From the NCBI GenBank assembly GCA_024509875.1, contig JAMPIV010000296.1:79501-143500 (forward strand): DNA of 64,000 bases, read 5' to 3'. The notes beneath the pieces are model-generated. The model saw only the letters and a program-made list of their open reading frames with translations, was not told the DNA's origin and ran no database searches. Positions 24,611 through 34,035 of this stretch are shown one piece after another. The stretch comes from Oreohelix idahoensis (Eukaryota; Mollusca; Gastropoda; Stylommatophora; Oreohelicidae). Numbering within the stretch: position 1 is the first letter of the stretch; every line of letters begins with the position of its first letter. The position numbers and the translations under genes are program-made.

Positions 24611-25445
24611 TAATTGAACATTAAGTACCAGACTGATGAATTCATTAAATTGCGTAGAAGAGATAAGATAACGAGTTTATGAACGGAGTTATGAGGGAAT
24701 GAAATTATTTACTATCTCTTTTAACGACAGTGGCCTAGAGAAGAAATATGAAGACCATGGTAAGACATAGGCAAGCAGTGACGTTGGGGAAGACAAGCCG
24801 AGAGCCAGTGTTGGTGTGTCTTGTGCGTGCGCCTTTGATAGACTCAGTCTGTGGGTTTTTCTAATCCAGTCACTCTCCTCACGTGTGTGTGTTCGAGAGA
24901 GAGGAGTAACTAGCAGCGGTACGTACAGCCGACAGCAACTACAGCGGTAGCAAAACAGAGTTGCGTGCCTTCATGCGTAATGTTGTTGTTACGCTTAGAG
25001 CCGCGCTGACGACGTCGCAGATCGAATAGGCAGCCCACTGTTGTACAGTCGCTGATTGAACTAAAGAAGAACCTACTATGTGTAGTACAGCTGCGGCCCC
25101 CGACACCAGATATTCGAAGTGATATATTGATAGGCAGTGTGACATAACTTGGTGACACAAAGGTTTGGCTCTGCAACAGTGGTCGAAAAATGGTGAGCTG
25201 TTTTTTTTTCTCGTGCTCGCCTAGAGATTTCCAGGTGATTATTCAGCGTGGACCTTGGCGCAGGAGGATTATTTTGTCAGATGCGGGTTCGATTTGTTTG
25301 AGCTTCTCGTCAGGTGATTACAATCACAGACCTGTCGCTTACTCACGCCAGGTGTCATAACTGTGGAGTCGGATTCGTATTGGCACCCTCTGCGGGTTTG
25401 ACCGGGTGATCTTCACAACTTGTGGTGACGTGTATTGTGTAGATT
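24611..25445. other. Single-copy sequence, nothing recognised
   Basis: Less AT-rich than its surroundings between about 24780 and 25180. Minus-strand frames of 73-88 codons there have no recognisable domain. Confidence 0.45.
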
Positions 25446-26140
25446 ACTGTATAGGTAGTCATATCTCGTCAGTGTCGGAATGTTGTGTGGAAAGCTACCA
25501 ACGTCCAAAGTGTTGGTAGTGGCGCGTTATTTAGACTTGTGCATACTTAGTAATGTCTCGTCAAAGTCGGAATGGCGTGTGAAAGGTACCGACGCCTAAA
25601 TTACTGCTCGTTTAGCTGTTTCCTGATAGTACTCCACACATACACATCAGTGCCAATGCGTGTCCGTTAAGTTTTCGGTGATTTTGTTACTACTTCATTT
25701 ACGAGCGTCCGATTAGCTCAGTTGTTAAAGCGCTTGCCTTTTGTGGCAAAGTTAACGGGTTCTGGGTTCAAAACCTAGTAACGCCACATTCCAATTTACC
25801 CAGTTGTAAATGGGTACCTGACTCGTTTCTTCAGCTAGGAAAGGCAAAGAAACTGCAAGGAAAAGATCTGGTCACTCCACCTAATAAAGCTCGACTTAAT
25901 ATAGCGAAGTCTCTAATACTTCTCTTTCCTACGGCAGTATATGCTATGGGGCAGATTACCGTTGTTTTAATATACTTGTAATATCCCATGAGTGTCAGGG
26001 TGATGTATGGAAGCTACCAACGTCGACGTTGTTGGTCGTTGAGATCTTTCCTCACAGTAGACCTATTCCCATTACATATACGCCAGTGTTAATGCGCCTA
26101 TATCCAGTTTTTATGAGATTGTATTACTACTTAAATCATT
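25446..26140. repeat. Degenerate repeat of roughly 100-170 bp, three units, split by a SINE
   Basis: Three related segments start near 25450, 25540 and 25965. Each carries CTCGTCAGTGTCGGAATG-like sequence, then GGAAAGCTACCAACGTC-like sequence. The second and third also share a CAGTGCCAATGCG / CAGTGTTAATGCG stretch and TTACTACTT near their ends. A full SINE lies between the second and third. Confidence 0.6.
25704..25965 (+). mobile_element. tRNA-derived SINE, full copy
   Basis: The head is tRNA-like: TTAGCTCAGTTGTTAAAGC matches an A box and GGTTCAAAACC a B box. It is followed by a fixed body: CCCAGTTGTAAATGGGTACC, AGGAAAGGCAAAG, TGGTCACTCCACC, ATAGCGAAGTCTCTAA, GGCAGTATATGCTATGGG. The same body occurs at 27852, 32448, 53671, 55524 and 63908. 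It is not a functional tRNA gene because the acceptor stem does not close. Confidence 0.85.
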
Positions 26141-26830
26141 AACTCACAAAAATAAATTATTTATCATAAAGAGTAATTCATTAACTCACCGGCAAGTAAT
26201 TAATTCATTCATTTATATGCTTCCAAACATATTGTGTTTCCCGTGCTGGTTTACAGCTCGGAATTTCGGAGATGTAACCTAATATTTTAACAAGATGAGG
26301 TTGGGGGTAAGGGGGCGTGTGTTAAATGTAGCCGAGGTCTCTTAGAGGCCGGGTCTAACCTGAAAAATTATGGCAATAATCTCATTAGAGTGACGTCACT
26401 GTTTAAGCAATAGAGAAGGTACACCCGACAAGGAGAACTCTTCTTATACGGGGCAGAGTCCGCAGCGTTAGCACAGCTAGCAGTCCGTTTCAGGATTAGT
26501 CCTTGTGAGGGCTACATCATGCTAGCGGAAAAATACTATTAGTTCTTTTCATGGCACACTTGTGGAGTTGGATAAGTAATTTCCCGACTCTGACTTCTCA
26601 AATTTTAGAAATTCGACTCTGATTACAGTTTTTTTACTAGTCATATGGCAGAACTTTCAGAATCGGAGTCCGGACATTTTTCACCGACTGTACTAAAAAA
26701 CGACCGACTCCACGAGTCCGACTCCCCGGCCCTGGTATTTATGAACGATGCAAGTGCTAATTGTCCTTTGTAGGACTATCCCTTTGCAAGGATTCGCCTT
26801 TGGTAGCTGATGGACACTAGGTTTTTTTGT
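26141..26830. other. Unassigned sequence containing a GACTCC-rich element remnant (26540-26737)
   Basis: 26540-26737 alternates GACTCTGA and CCGACTCCACGAGTCCGACT and ends CCCCGGCCCTG. This resembles the end of dispersed DNA transposons with CAGGGCCGG termini. No opposing terminus was found, so the call stays tentative. Nothing else is recognisable. Confidence 0.35.
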
Positions 26831-27127
26831 AAGACGCGTCAACAGTGAGGAATGCAGTTAGCGACCCATAGCTAGACTGCTTGCGTCAGGGTCAGCGAAC
26901 GAGAGCTGACCAAGACCCTACTCCACCTCCAAGTGGTGGTCCTGGAAACAGGCTTCATCACTGCAGTCTGGCTGAGTGAGTAGGGATCGAAAAGGGAAGG
27001 CTAACCCGGTCCCAAAAATGCCGTGATGAAGTCGGATGTGTCGGCCGAAAGGCGCAAATATCACAGCTTCGCTGTAAACGGACACAACGCAACCAACGTC
27101 CTTTTCAAGACGAACAAAGAAGAAGAT
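26831..27127 (+). repeat. Copy 1 of a roughly 300-bp interspersed repeat family with GAA tail
   Basis: Starts AAGACGCGTC and contains GACCCATAGCTAGACTGCTT, CCACCTCCAAGTGGTGGTCC, CTGGCTGAGTGAGTAGGGAT, AACCCGGTCC and CCAACGTCCTTTTCAAGACG. It ends in an AAAGAAGAAG tail. Copies at 28028 and 44054 are collinear. A simple-sequence tail suggests a SINE or a LINE 3' end. No open frame or RNA polymerase III box pair was recognised. Confidence 0.8.
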
Positions 27128-27694
27128 TGGCACTAGTGGTTCTTGTCGCGGTATTTATCAACATTGTACTAGAGATGACAACCGTTCACTTATTTTTTAA
27201 TGGCAGTTCCGCTCTGATATAACCGATGGACTTTGATCTTAGTTGAAAGAACACCCCCCTCCCCAGGGAAACCTCACCAAAAAATAACTACTTAGTGGAG
27301 GGAGCCATCAATATTGGTTTTATAATGGCCCTTGTTTCAAACGGTATTAATTATTTCATTATCGTCTTTATCTTTCTGCGTAAATTTTATTTTATTTTTA
27401 TTTTTCTGTAATTCCATGGATCCCAAAATGATGCTCCAGATTAGAATAAAAAATCTGGTGAAGCTTTGACTTCTGCACTAGTTCTAAATGTGAAGTTTCC
27501 CTTTCTATATAAGGATTAAATGATCCCATGCTAGTTTATCAGTACCAGATGGAGTGACCACATCGCCGGGACAGCAGTGACATCAAGTCATGTCTAGTCA
27601 CATATTTTGTGTAGTATATATTGTTCAGGGATGGGGGAGTTATATCAAGTCTTCGATTACAATGTTACGTTTCATTTCTATTGTTCATAGACTG
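27128..27694. other. Unassigned sequence
   Basis: AT-rich with no recognised feature. Confidence 0.4.
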
Positions 27695-27851
27695 CCGATC
27701 AAGTGCGTTATCGTTTATTCACACATATTGTACAAATTGGAGTCACTACCTTCCTATGACTGAATATTAACATTTCTTGTGGCTGTCTCCACTAGTCATC
27801 TAATACTGTATTTGGAGCCACTAGTAATCTAGTACTGTGTACGGTGTAGTC

Positions 27852-28022
27852 ACGCTCCGGTCTACCCAGCTGTAAATGGGGACATGACTCTGTTCTTGAG
27901 TTAGGGAAGGCAAAGAGTACGAGGAAGGGAACTGGTCACCCCACTTCTCGAAACTGGACCTTGTATGGCGAAGTCTTTACTCCCCAACGGCAGTATCTGC
28001 TATGGGACTGCCTTTACCATTT
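27852..28022 (+). mobile_element. SINE fragment without tRNA head
   Basis: Carries the SINE body: CTACCCAGCTGTAAATGGGG, GTTAGGGAAGGCAAAG, ACTGGTCACCCCACTTCTCG, GGCAGTATCTGCTATGGGAC, TTTACC. The 5' tRNA part is missing. It abuts the 300-bp family copy directly. Confidence 0.8.
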
Positions 28023-28027
28023 TACCT

Positions 28028-28330
28028 AAGACGCATCAAAAGTGAGGAATGCAGTCAGCGACCCATAGCTGACCGCTTGCGTCAGGGTCAGCGAACCGGA
28101 GCTGACCAAGACCCTACTCCACCTCCAAGTAGTGGTCCTGGAAACAGGCTGCTTCACTGCAGTCTGGCTGAGAGAGTAGGGATCGAAGTGGGAAGGCAAA
28201 CCCGGTCCTAAAAAATGCCGCGCCGAAGTCGGATGTGTCGGGCCGAAAGCAGATATCGCAGCTTTGATGTAAACGACGACACAAGGCAACCAACGTCCTT
28301 TTCAGGACGAACGCATAAGAAGCAGAAGTA
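28028..28330 (+). repeat. Copy 2 of the roughly 300-bp interspersed family
   Basis: Collinear with the copies at 26831 and 44054 and in the same orientation. It begins AAGACGCATC and ends GAACGCATAAGAAGCAGAAG. Confidence 0.82.
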
Positions 28331-28610
28331 CAGAGTGGAGCCACTAGTAATCTAGTGCAGTATATTCACGCAGCGTATACAGAGTTGCGCTACACGCGAT
28401 CTAGTAATTCACATTCACACACGTACAAGTGGCACCACTAGCAAACTAGTACTGTACATTCACATTTATTGTACAGAGTGGTGCCACTATCGATCTAGTG
28501 CTGTATATTCACACACCCTGTACAAAGTGATGTCACCAACGATCTATTACCTCCCCTGTATTCACACATCATGTGCAAAGTTACGTCACTCACGGTAAAC
28601 TACCAGATAT

Positions 28611-29403
28611 TGTGATAACACATTTAGTAACACGTAGTGGATTTCATTATTCCAATCACATCAAATTTAATTACAACCGCATGTCCATGAACATTGTTTT
28701 TACATCGTATTTTCTTGCGGACAACGAAATAATTTTAAAGGGAGATAATGTTCGATGATCTAAGGATACAAAGAGAGAATGAGAAAGGCGGGAGAGAAAA
28801 AAATCCCGTTATTCTAATTGTAATAACAATAACCTGGTCTTGGTTGCTACTGCCTGTGACGCTTCGTATATTTGGATTGCATACTCGATATGGGCTATTG
28901 ATCCCCCGCCACGGCAGAGAGCTTGTGTTAGCTTTGTATCAAAACCCTTCGTCTATTGCCCAATGCAAATAAAGTTAGAGCGGTGGTAAAAGGGTGAGCG
29001 TTTTGCTACTGTGTTGATTTTCCATAAACTGTTAGCATAAGATGGGAAACAAAACCCCAGCAAATTCCTGTGTGTGTCTTTGAGGCCTGACCTTTATTTA
29101 GTGCGTTTCTATTTTTTTTTTTGGTGTGTGTGTGTGTGTGACTTTGAAACATCATAGCTGAGTGAAATAAAGCGCTTTTTACGGTAATCTAATTTGGCTT
29201 TTTTTTTTTTGGTGGTGCCCGTTATTAGATGTAGCAGTGGGCTATTCGCGTGTAATGTAAGTATTAGTGTAATTCTCTACATTTTTGTTGTCTACCTTGA
29301 TATATGATACAGTATTTAATATTGCACAAAGACACGTTTATTTGATAGCCTCTGGCTTTGCACTGCCTAGTTGGTGGTATTTGAATCATAACAGCGAATT
29401 TAT
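28611..29403. other. Unassigned sequence with short T and GT tracts
   Basis: Short (GT)n at about 29125-29140. Nothing else recognisable. Confidence 0.4.
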
Positions 29404-29825
29404 ACAGGGTGTTTAAAAAGTCATTCCCTATTTATAAATATTTATGTCTTCTCTCCTATCCAGCAAATTTATATGGAACAAACGTACAAATAATGAGAAT
29501 AAACGGTTTTTTTAATTGCATAAATGCTATGTCAGTTTAACATTTCAAATCAATGTTAGATCCAGACTGTTCAGCACGTGACTTCACACTGCGGTCAGCA
29601 AATTTGTGTCTGTCTCTTGTGACGTCAGTTTATTTGTCATTTTAGATTTTACTTTATTTTGTGTTTAGTTTCTGCAAGTAAAACATAAAAATAAACTAAA
29701 TCATATTAGCCGAAGGGCAGTTATTTCCCCTTGTTTTCACTTTTGTTTCGTTCATTCCCAGTACATACATGTGACGATATAAAAATCTAAAAATTGGGAA
29801 TAACTATTCAATCAACCTTTATCTG
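29404..29825. mobile_element. Possible MITE with degenerate inverted ends
   Basis: The left end CAGGGTGTTTAAAAAGTCAT is typical of DNA-transposon termini. The right side, AATTGGGAATAACTATTC near 29795, matches the reverse complement of the left end in about 12 of 16 positions. No target duplication or transposase was seen. Confidence 0.3.
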
Positions 29826-29827
29826 GC

Positions 29828-30415
29828 ACAAAGTTTTGTGATATATGTAAAACAACAGCTGACATCATATACAACAGATTTTGTTGTATATTTTTCTGTG
29901 AGGGCTGACTTTGTACAAAGCAAAGTTTGTGATATATGTGGTGTAACAACTGACATTGTGCGCAGCTAATTTTGTGGTATATTTTCTATGAGGGCTGACT
30001 TTGTATATAGAAAAGTTTGTGGTACATAGCAACGTTTGTGGTACATGTGGTTTAACAACTGACATTATACATAGCAACGTTTATGATATAGCAGGAGGCA
30101 TTATACGTAGTAAAGTTTGTGATATGCGATGTAGCAGCTAACTTTGTCCGTAGCGAAGTTTGTGGTATATGTGGTATAAACAGCTGACTTTGCACATAGC
30201 AAATTCCATGATGCTCAGCACAGTGTGTGGTGTATGTTATATAACGGCTGAATTTGTACACACTGAAGTTTGTGGTACATAGAAAAAAATGTGTTATGTG
30301 TGATATAACATCCAACATTGTAGATAGCAACGTGTGCGATATATGTGATGCAACAGCTGATATTATACATAAAAAAATTATGGTATATGTCATATAACAG
30401 CTGCTATTCTACAGC
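29828..30415. repeat. Degenerate tandem repeat, roughly 45-60-bp units
   Basis: About ten diverged units around GCAAAGTTTGTGGTATATGT, then GTATAACAGCTGACTTTGTA. Variation is high and unit length irregular, so the array is old. Confidence 0.75.
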
Positions 30416-31030
30416 AGTAGAAAAAGTGGAAGGGGGTGGGGGAGAATATATATATATATATATTTATTTATTTTTTTAAATAAGAAATTGCGGAGTCCAA
30501 GTGGGCCCTTGTAGCTAAATATTGATATCAAAATGTATATACACCACTTGCACGCTAGTGTTATATAAATCGGTACGGCGAACACAAATAGGCAGTGTGA
30601 ATATTAATAGGATAGAGGACCCCAAAAAAATATATATATATATCTACGTTTCGAACACAACCCCTTCGTCAGGGAAAAACGAATGAATGAACTTTATTTT
30701 CAAAGATTTGAGAAACGTCAGAAAATAGGTAAAAGAAAGCAAGAACTAAAATACCTGCATATAAAAACAAAGAAAAAACAAGTATGTAACAAGTCAAAGT
30801 AGACCACTACTACTGTTGTCACTGTAGTAAATCTAAGTCAGAAATACTGCAATAACACGAGGTAAGCTAAAACGGAAGCCATTAAAAAAAAAAAAAAGTT
30901 TTTCTTTGTTTTCTCGCCATTTTTCTAACGCGAGCTTGAAAACAGTATTATATTGACGATTCGTATTCCTTGTATTTATTTTCTGTATGTTATGATTATG
31001 ATGAATTATGCTATTATTATTATTAGTACT
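30416..31030. other. AT tracts and a possible Penelope-like or hammerhead-type motif
   Basis: (AT)n tracts lie near 30450 and 30630. On the minus strand, 30672 to 30648 reads CTGACGA, 13 intervening bases, then GAAAC. Motif order and spacing resemble the core of small hammerhead ribozymes and of tails carried by some Penelope-like retroelements. The stem next to the core is not convincingly paired. Confidence 0.3.
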
Positions 31031-31034
31031 ACTC

Positions 31035-31270
31035 ACCTTCAACCTTCTCTGAGGAGCATAGACTTTCAAACACGTATACCAAGTCTTCCTGTCCCGTGCC
31101 ATCACCTCAGTATCTTCTTCATCCCTTTTATGTTTGTTTTCAGTTCTCTTCTCGGTGTGCTCTCTTATCTAGAGATTCCAGAACAAGGACTGCCTTGCAA
31201 TGCTATCAATAAGTTTTCTCAGTGTGTGTCCTATCCGTCTCCAGCGTCTTCTTCTCATCTCTTGTTCCAC
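31035..31270 (-). mobile_element. LINE 3'-end fragment
   Basis: The minus strand reads VMARDRKTWYTCLKVYAPQR preceded by an EDTE/KHKRDEE segment. This matches the DLExxARDRKxWxxxxxxYAP tail seen at 33090-33423. The 5' side is truncated. It lies head to head with the next copy on the plus strand. Confidence 0.75.
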
Positions 31271-31284
31271 TAGCACTTATCCCC

Positions 31285-31540
31285 AGGGTAAGAGAGGTAG
31301 AGGGAAATCAAGGGACATATGGAGAAGATAACTGGAGACAGACATGAAGGAGATGGAGAAGATAACTGGAGACAGACATGAAGGGGATGGAGAAGATAAC
31401 TGGAGACAGACATGAAGGGGATGGAGACGACATGGACAGACCTTGAGCTGACGACACGTGACAGGAAGACTTGGCATAAGTTTGTTGAAGGCCTATACTC
31501 TGTGGGGAGCTGACGAGTGATAATGATAGCGATGACTCAG
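31285..31540 (+). mobile_element. LINE 3'-end fragment with internal 34-bp triplication
   Basis: The plus strand carries GGAGACAGACATGAAGG, CATGGACAGACCTTGAGCTG, GACAGGAAGACTTGG, TTTGTTGAAGGCCTATACTC, GGGGAGCTGA and a GATAATGATAGCGATGA tail. Between 31319 and 31420 a 34-bp segment starting ATGGAGAAGATAACTGGAGA is present three times. Confidence 0.78.
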
Positions 31541-31915
31541 TTTATTAGATCCACGTTTGTTTTGACCAATATTTGGGTTGGTTAGGTACACGTTTGTATG
31601 ACTTTCTTCCAAGCTTGTGTTATTTACACCTCTGTGTCTAGATCAACGTTTATGGTACACGCCTCATCCAAGTTTAAAACTGTGTTTCGTGACTTGAGGG
31701 AAATCTCATATAGATCCACGTTCGTAGTTATCGAACTGTGCACATTTAAACAGCTTCTCAAATGTCGAATGTGAAACTCGTGTTCTTGTCGTCACCTTCC
31801 GTCAGAATGGTTGCTCTTTACTTCACGACCTAGTCTTCGCCTTTGTTAGAAACCGCTATAGTTATTGGCAGCAACTTTTTAGCTCAACAACCAGAAAGAT
31901 ACAAACTTCATAAAC
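31541..31915. other. Unassigned sequence, faint internal repetition
   Basis: GATCCACGTTTGT-like words recur near 31550, 31585, 31645 and 31715, suggesting a decayed tandem repeat of about 60 bp. Confidence 0.35.
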
Positions 31916-31923
31916 GTGCTTGC

Positions 31924-32096
31924 TAGTGGCGGATCTAAATTTTGGGGGCCCTGAAGCGTGAAATCTTTTTAGGGGCTCTTTTTACTAAAAATAATAAAAA
32001 GTGTTGGGGTATGGGAAAGAAATGTATTACAGAGAAAACTGGACTTGGGGGCCCTGAAGCTCAAGCTTCGTTAGCTTCATAGTAGATCCGCCTCTA
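31924..32096. mobile_element. 173-bp hAT-like MITE
   Basis: The ends are inverted repeats: TAGTGGCGGATCTA at 31924 and TAGATCCGCCTCTA ending at 32096, with one mismatch in 14. They are flanked by an 8-bp duplication, GTGCTTGC (31916-31923) and GTCCTTGC (32097-32104), one mismatch. An 8-bp duplication is characteristic of hAT transposons. The GGGGGCCCTGAAGC segment occurs twice inside. No coding capacity, so mobilisation would need a transposase in trans. Confidence 0.75.
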
Positions 32097-32269
32097 GTCC
32101 TTGCACAAAATAGGAGGATTGAAATTATGTGACAAGATCATTAATGTGGAACTAATGCAGACAAGTACCAGTGGAACCATATGTGAGGAGCTGACGTTGG
32201 CGTTGGATAGGACACGGTTTGTGAAAACATGTTAATAGCTTTACAAGGTAGTCTTTATTCTAGAGTCCC

Positions 32270-32447
32270 CATGCTAAAAGAAATAGAGGAAGGCAGGAAA
32301 AACGTGTGGAGACAGGAATTAGATACATGCACGAAGGGAAGAAAGATGACGTGGAAAGATCTTGAACGGACAGCACAGGATAGGAAAGCTTAGCGTGTAT
32401 TTGTTGAAGGCGTGTTCTCCTCAACGAGCTGAAAGGTAATAATGAAA
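32270..32447 (+). mobile_element. LINE 3'-end fragment
   Basis: The plus strand reads TWKDLERTAQDRKA near 32348-32390, then TTTGTTGAAGGCGTGTTCTC and GAGCTGAAAGGTAATAATGA. Same family as 31285 and 43380. It ends directly against a SINE fragment. Confidence 0.75.
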
Positions 32448-32526
32448 CCTACTATAGTGAAATCTCTAACATGTCACTCCCCCACGCCAATATCTGCTAT
32501 GGGGACTAACTTAAACTTTTACCTTA
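32448..32526 (+). mobile_element. SINE 3' fragment
   Basis: CTATAGTGAAATCTCTAACA, then GCCAATATCTGCTATGGGGA and TTTTACCTT match the 3' third of the SINE body. Confidence 0.7.
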
Positions 32527-33085
32527 GCTCATATGCCCTCTTGACCTGCCATCTTTTGCATGGATATATTCTGACCTGCTATACATATTCTTCGTTACTG
32601 GTTTTCTTACTCATTGTCTGCATTACTTGCTCAGTTACTCTCTCTTGCAGTCTATCTTTCTTTTCATTCTAACCTCATGCGTCAGTTAACAATGTCAGGC
32701 ACCATCTGTCTCACGTTTCTTGTATGTCAGGCACCATCTGTCTCACGTTTCTTGTTTGGGAATTACTATTTACACTTCAGTAAGCAAAGTAATAATCATC
32801 CATTATTATTTACCAACACAAATTATGCATGCATTTATGTTTGGCTCAGAAACCCGGAGCACATCTGACCACTTCTGTGCGCAGCTGCAGCATTTTGAAA
32901 ACAGTATTGCCTGGTAGACTATCTGGGCCAAACAAGGATTTTCCTACCACGTTATGTCCACTTCTTTTTTCTCGATGTTCCATTAGGACATGCTAAGGCG
33001 ATCAAGTTTCTTCTCTACTTCCTGTCCCAACGCTTATTATCAGTTCTGTTGATGACCTTTTTTTTTTATATTTCATGATTTTAAA
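32527..33085. other. Unassigned sequence
   Basis: CACCATCTGTCTCACGTTTC is present twice near 32698-32752, a short local duplication of about 31 bp. Nothing else is recognisable. Confidence 0.4.
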
Positions 33086-33089
33086 ATGT

Positions 33090-33423
33090 CAGGTGTTGTC
33101 TCTCTTTCATTCACTCATTCACTCATTCATTCATCACCTCTCAACTCCTCAAGGAGCATAAGCCTTCAGCTTCTGCCAAATCTTCCGGTCTCGTGCTACC
33201 ACCTCAAGGTCTGTCCATGTCTTCTTCACTCCCTTCATGTCTGCCTCCAGGTCTCTTCTCCGTGTGTTCTTTGGTCTTTGTCTCTCTTTGCCCTCCTTTG
33301 TCTCTTGTCTCATCGATCTTCCCGTTTGTCACAAAATATCCCAGCGTTCTCCCATAGCTTGCCCAAAGAATGTTGATTACTTCCATTTGATGTACGTAAT
33401 AAACTTCCTTTTGATGTACATAA
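33090..33423 (-). mobile_element. LINE C-terminal fragment, 3' part of an element split by the LTR insertion
   Basis: The minus strand reads LGYFVTNGKIDETRDKGGQR, RRRDLEADMKGVKKTWTDLE, then VARDRKIWQKLKAYAP and a GGAGTTGAGAGGTGATGAAT tail with (GAAT)n. The pattern GKIxxxRxxGxQR, DLEADxK, TWxDLE, ARDRKxW is the C-terminal region of non-LTR elements. Its 5' continuation lies at 43210-43375, beyond the LTR elements. In 33371-33423 the coding sequence is a 24-bp (8-codon) repeat. Confidence 0.78.
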
Positions 33424-33997
33424 TGTGATAGGGTGGGCGAGATGATGATGATGTTGTGATATGTGATCACCTTCTTGCACACTCACAACCGACCCGATCA
33501 ACAATAAAACTCTGATTCTGAAGGCAGGGGCTGTATTTATTCATACAACCCAGTCAGTGACCAAGCGTATGAAGCAAACATTAAACAAATAAAACAAAGC
33601 AAACAACACAAAACAAAACAAAACACCCAGCCAGTGCTCGATTGCTAATCTAAATTAACTCACGTGTCATGTCTTTCTTCATCTTCTACCCACACAGGGC
33701 GTGCCTAACTTCGTTTTCTCTCTGGGTGGATCTTGCAAAATCCGGTCTTTCGCACGCTTACTCTCTCTTTATATAGGCCCTATGGCTAATCGCTCACAAG
33801 AGTAGTGCGCGCGCAATAATTGTGCCACTAAATAACACACGCGATGAATGCTTTAGAAGAAGCGAAAACACAAATATAACACACAACTATTTCTAGGCTT
33901 TATTGTGGCCTAGTAATATATCTTCTTCTTGAAGATGTTGTGGTAGAGAGGCACTGAACCACGGAGACACTGGTGATGACAAGATGGCGCTGTCACA
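33424..33997 (-). repeat. 3' LTR of the outer element (minus strand)
   Basis: 574 bp matching the split LTR at 35740-35844 plus 42735-43209. A purine-rich AGGCGGGAATA on the minus strand directly upstream is the candidate polypurine tract. Confidence 0.88.
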
Positions 33998-34035
33998 TAT
34001 TCCCGCCTGATTTTGTTGTCGTCCCGACAACAGCA

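Larger units (their letters stand above)
27695..28610. repeat. Degenerate roughly 60-bp tandem repeat, interrupted by two insertions
   Basis: Units contain GCCACTAGTAATCTAGTACT, then GTATATTCACACAT and TTGTACAGAG. They occur at 27700-27850 and again at 28330-28610, about six units in all. A SINE fragment and a copy of the 300-bp family occupy the middle. Confidence 0.7.

Noticed and set aside
25704..25790. Functional tRNA gene
   Set aside because: A and B boxes are present, but acceptor and anticodon stems do not pair and the sequence continues into a repeated SINE body. The same applies at 15073 and 53671.
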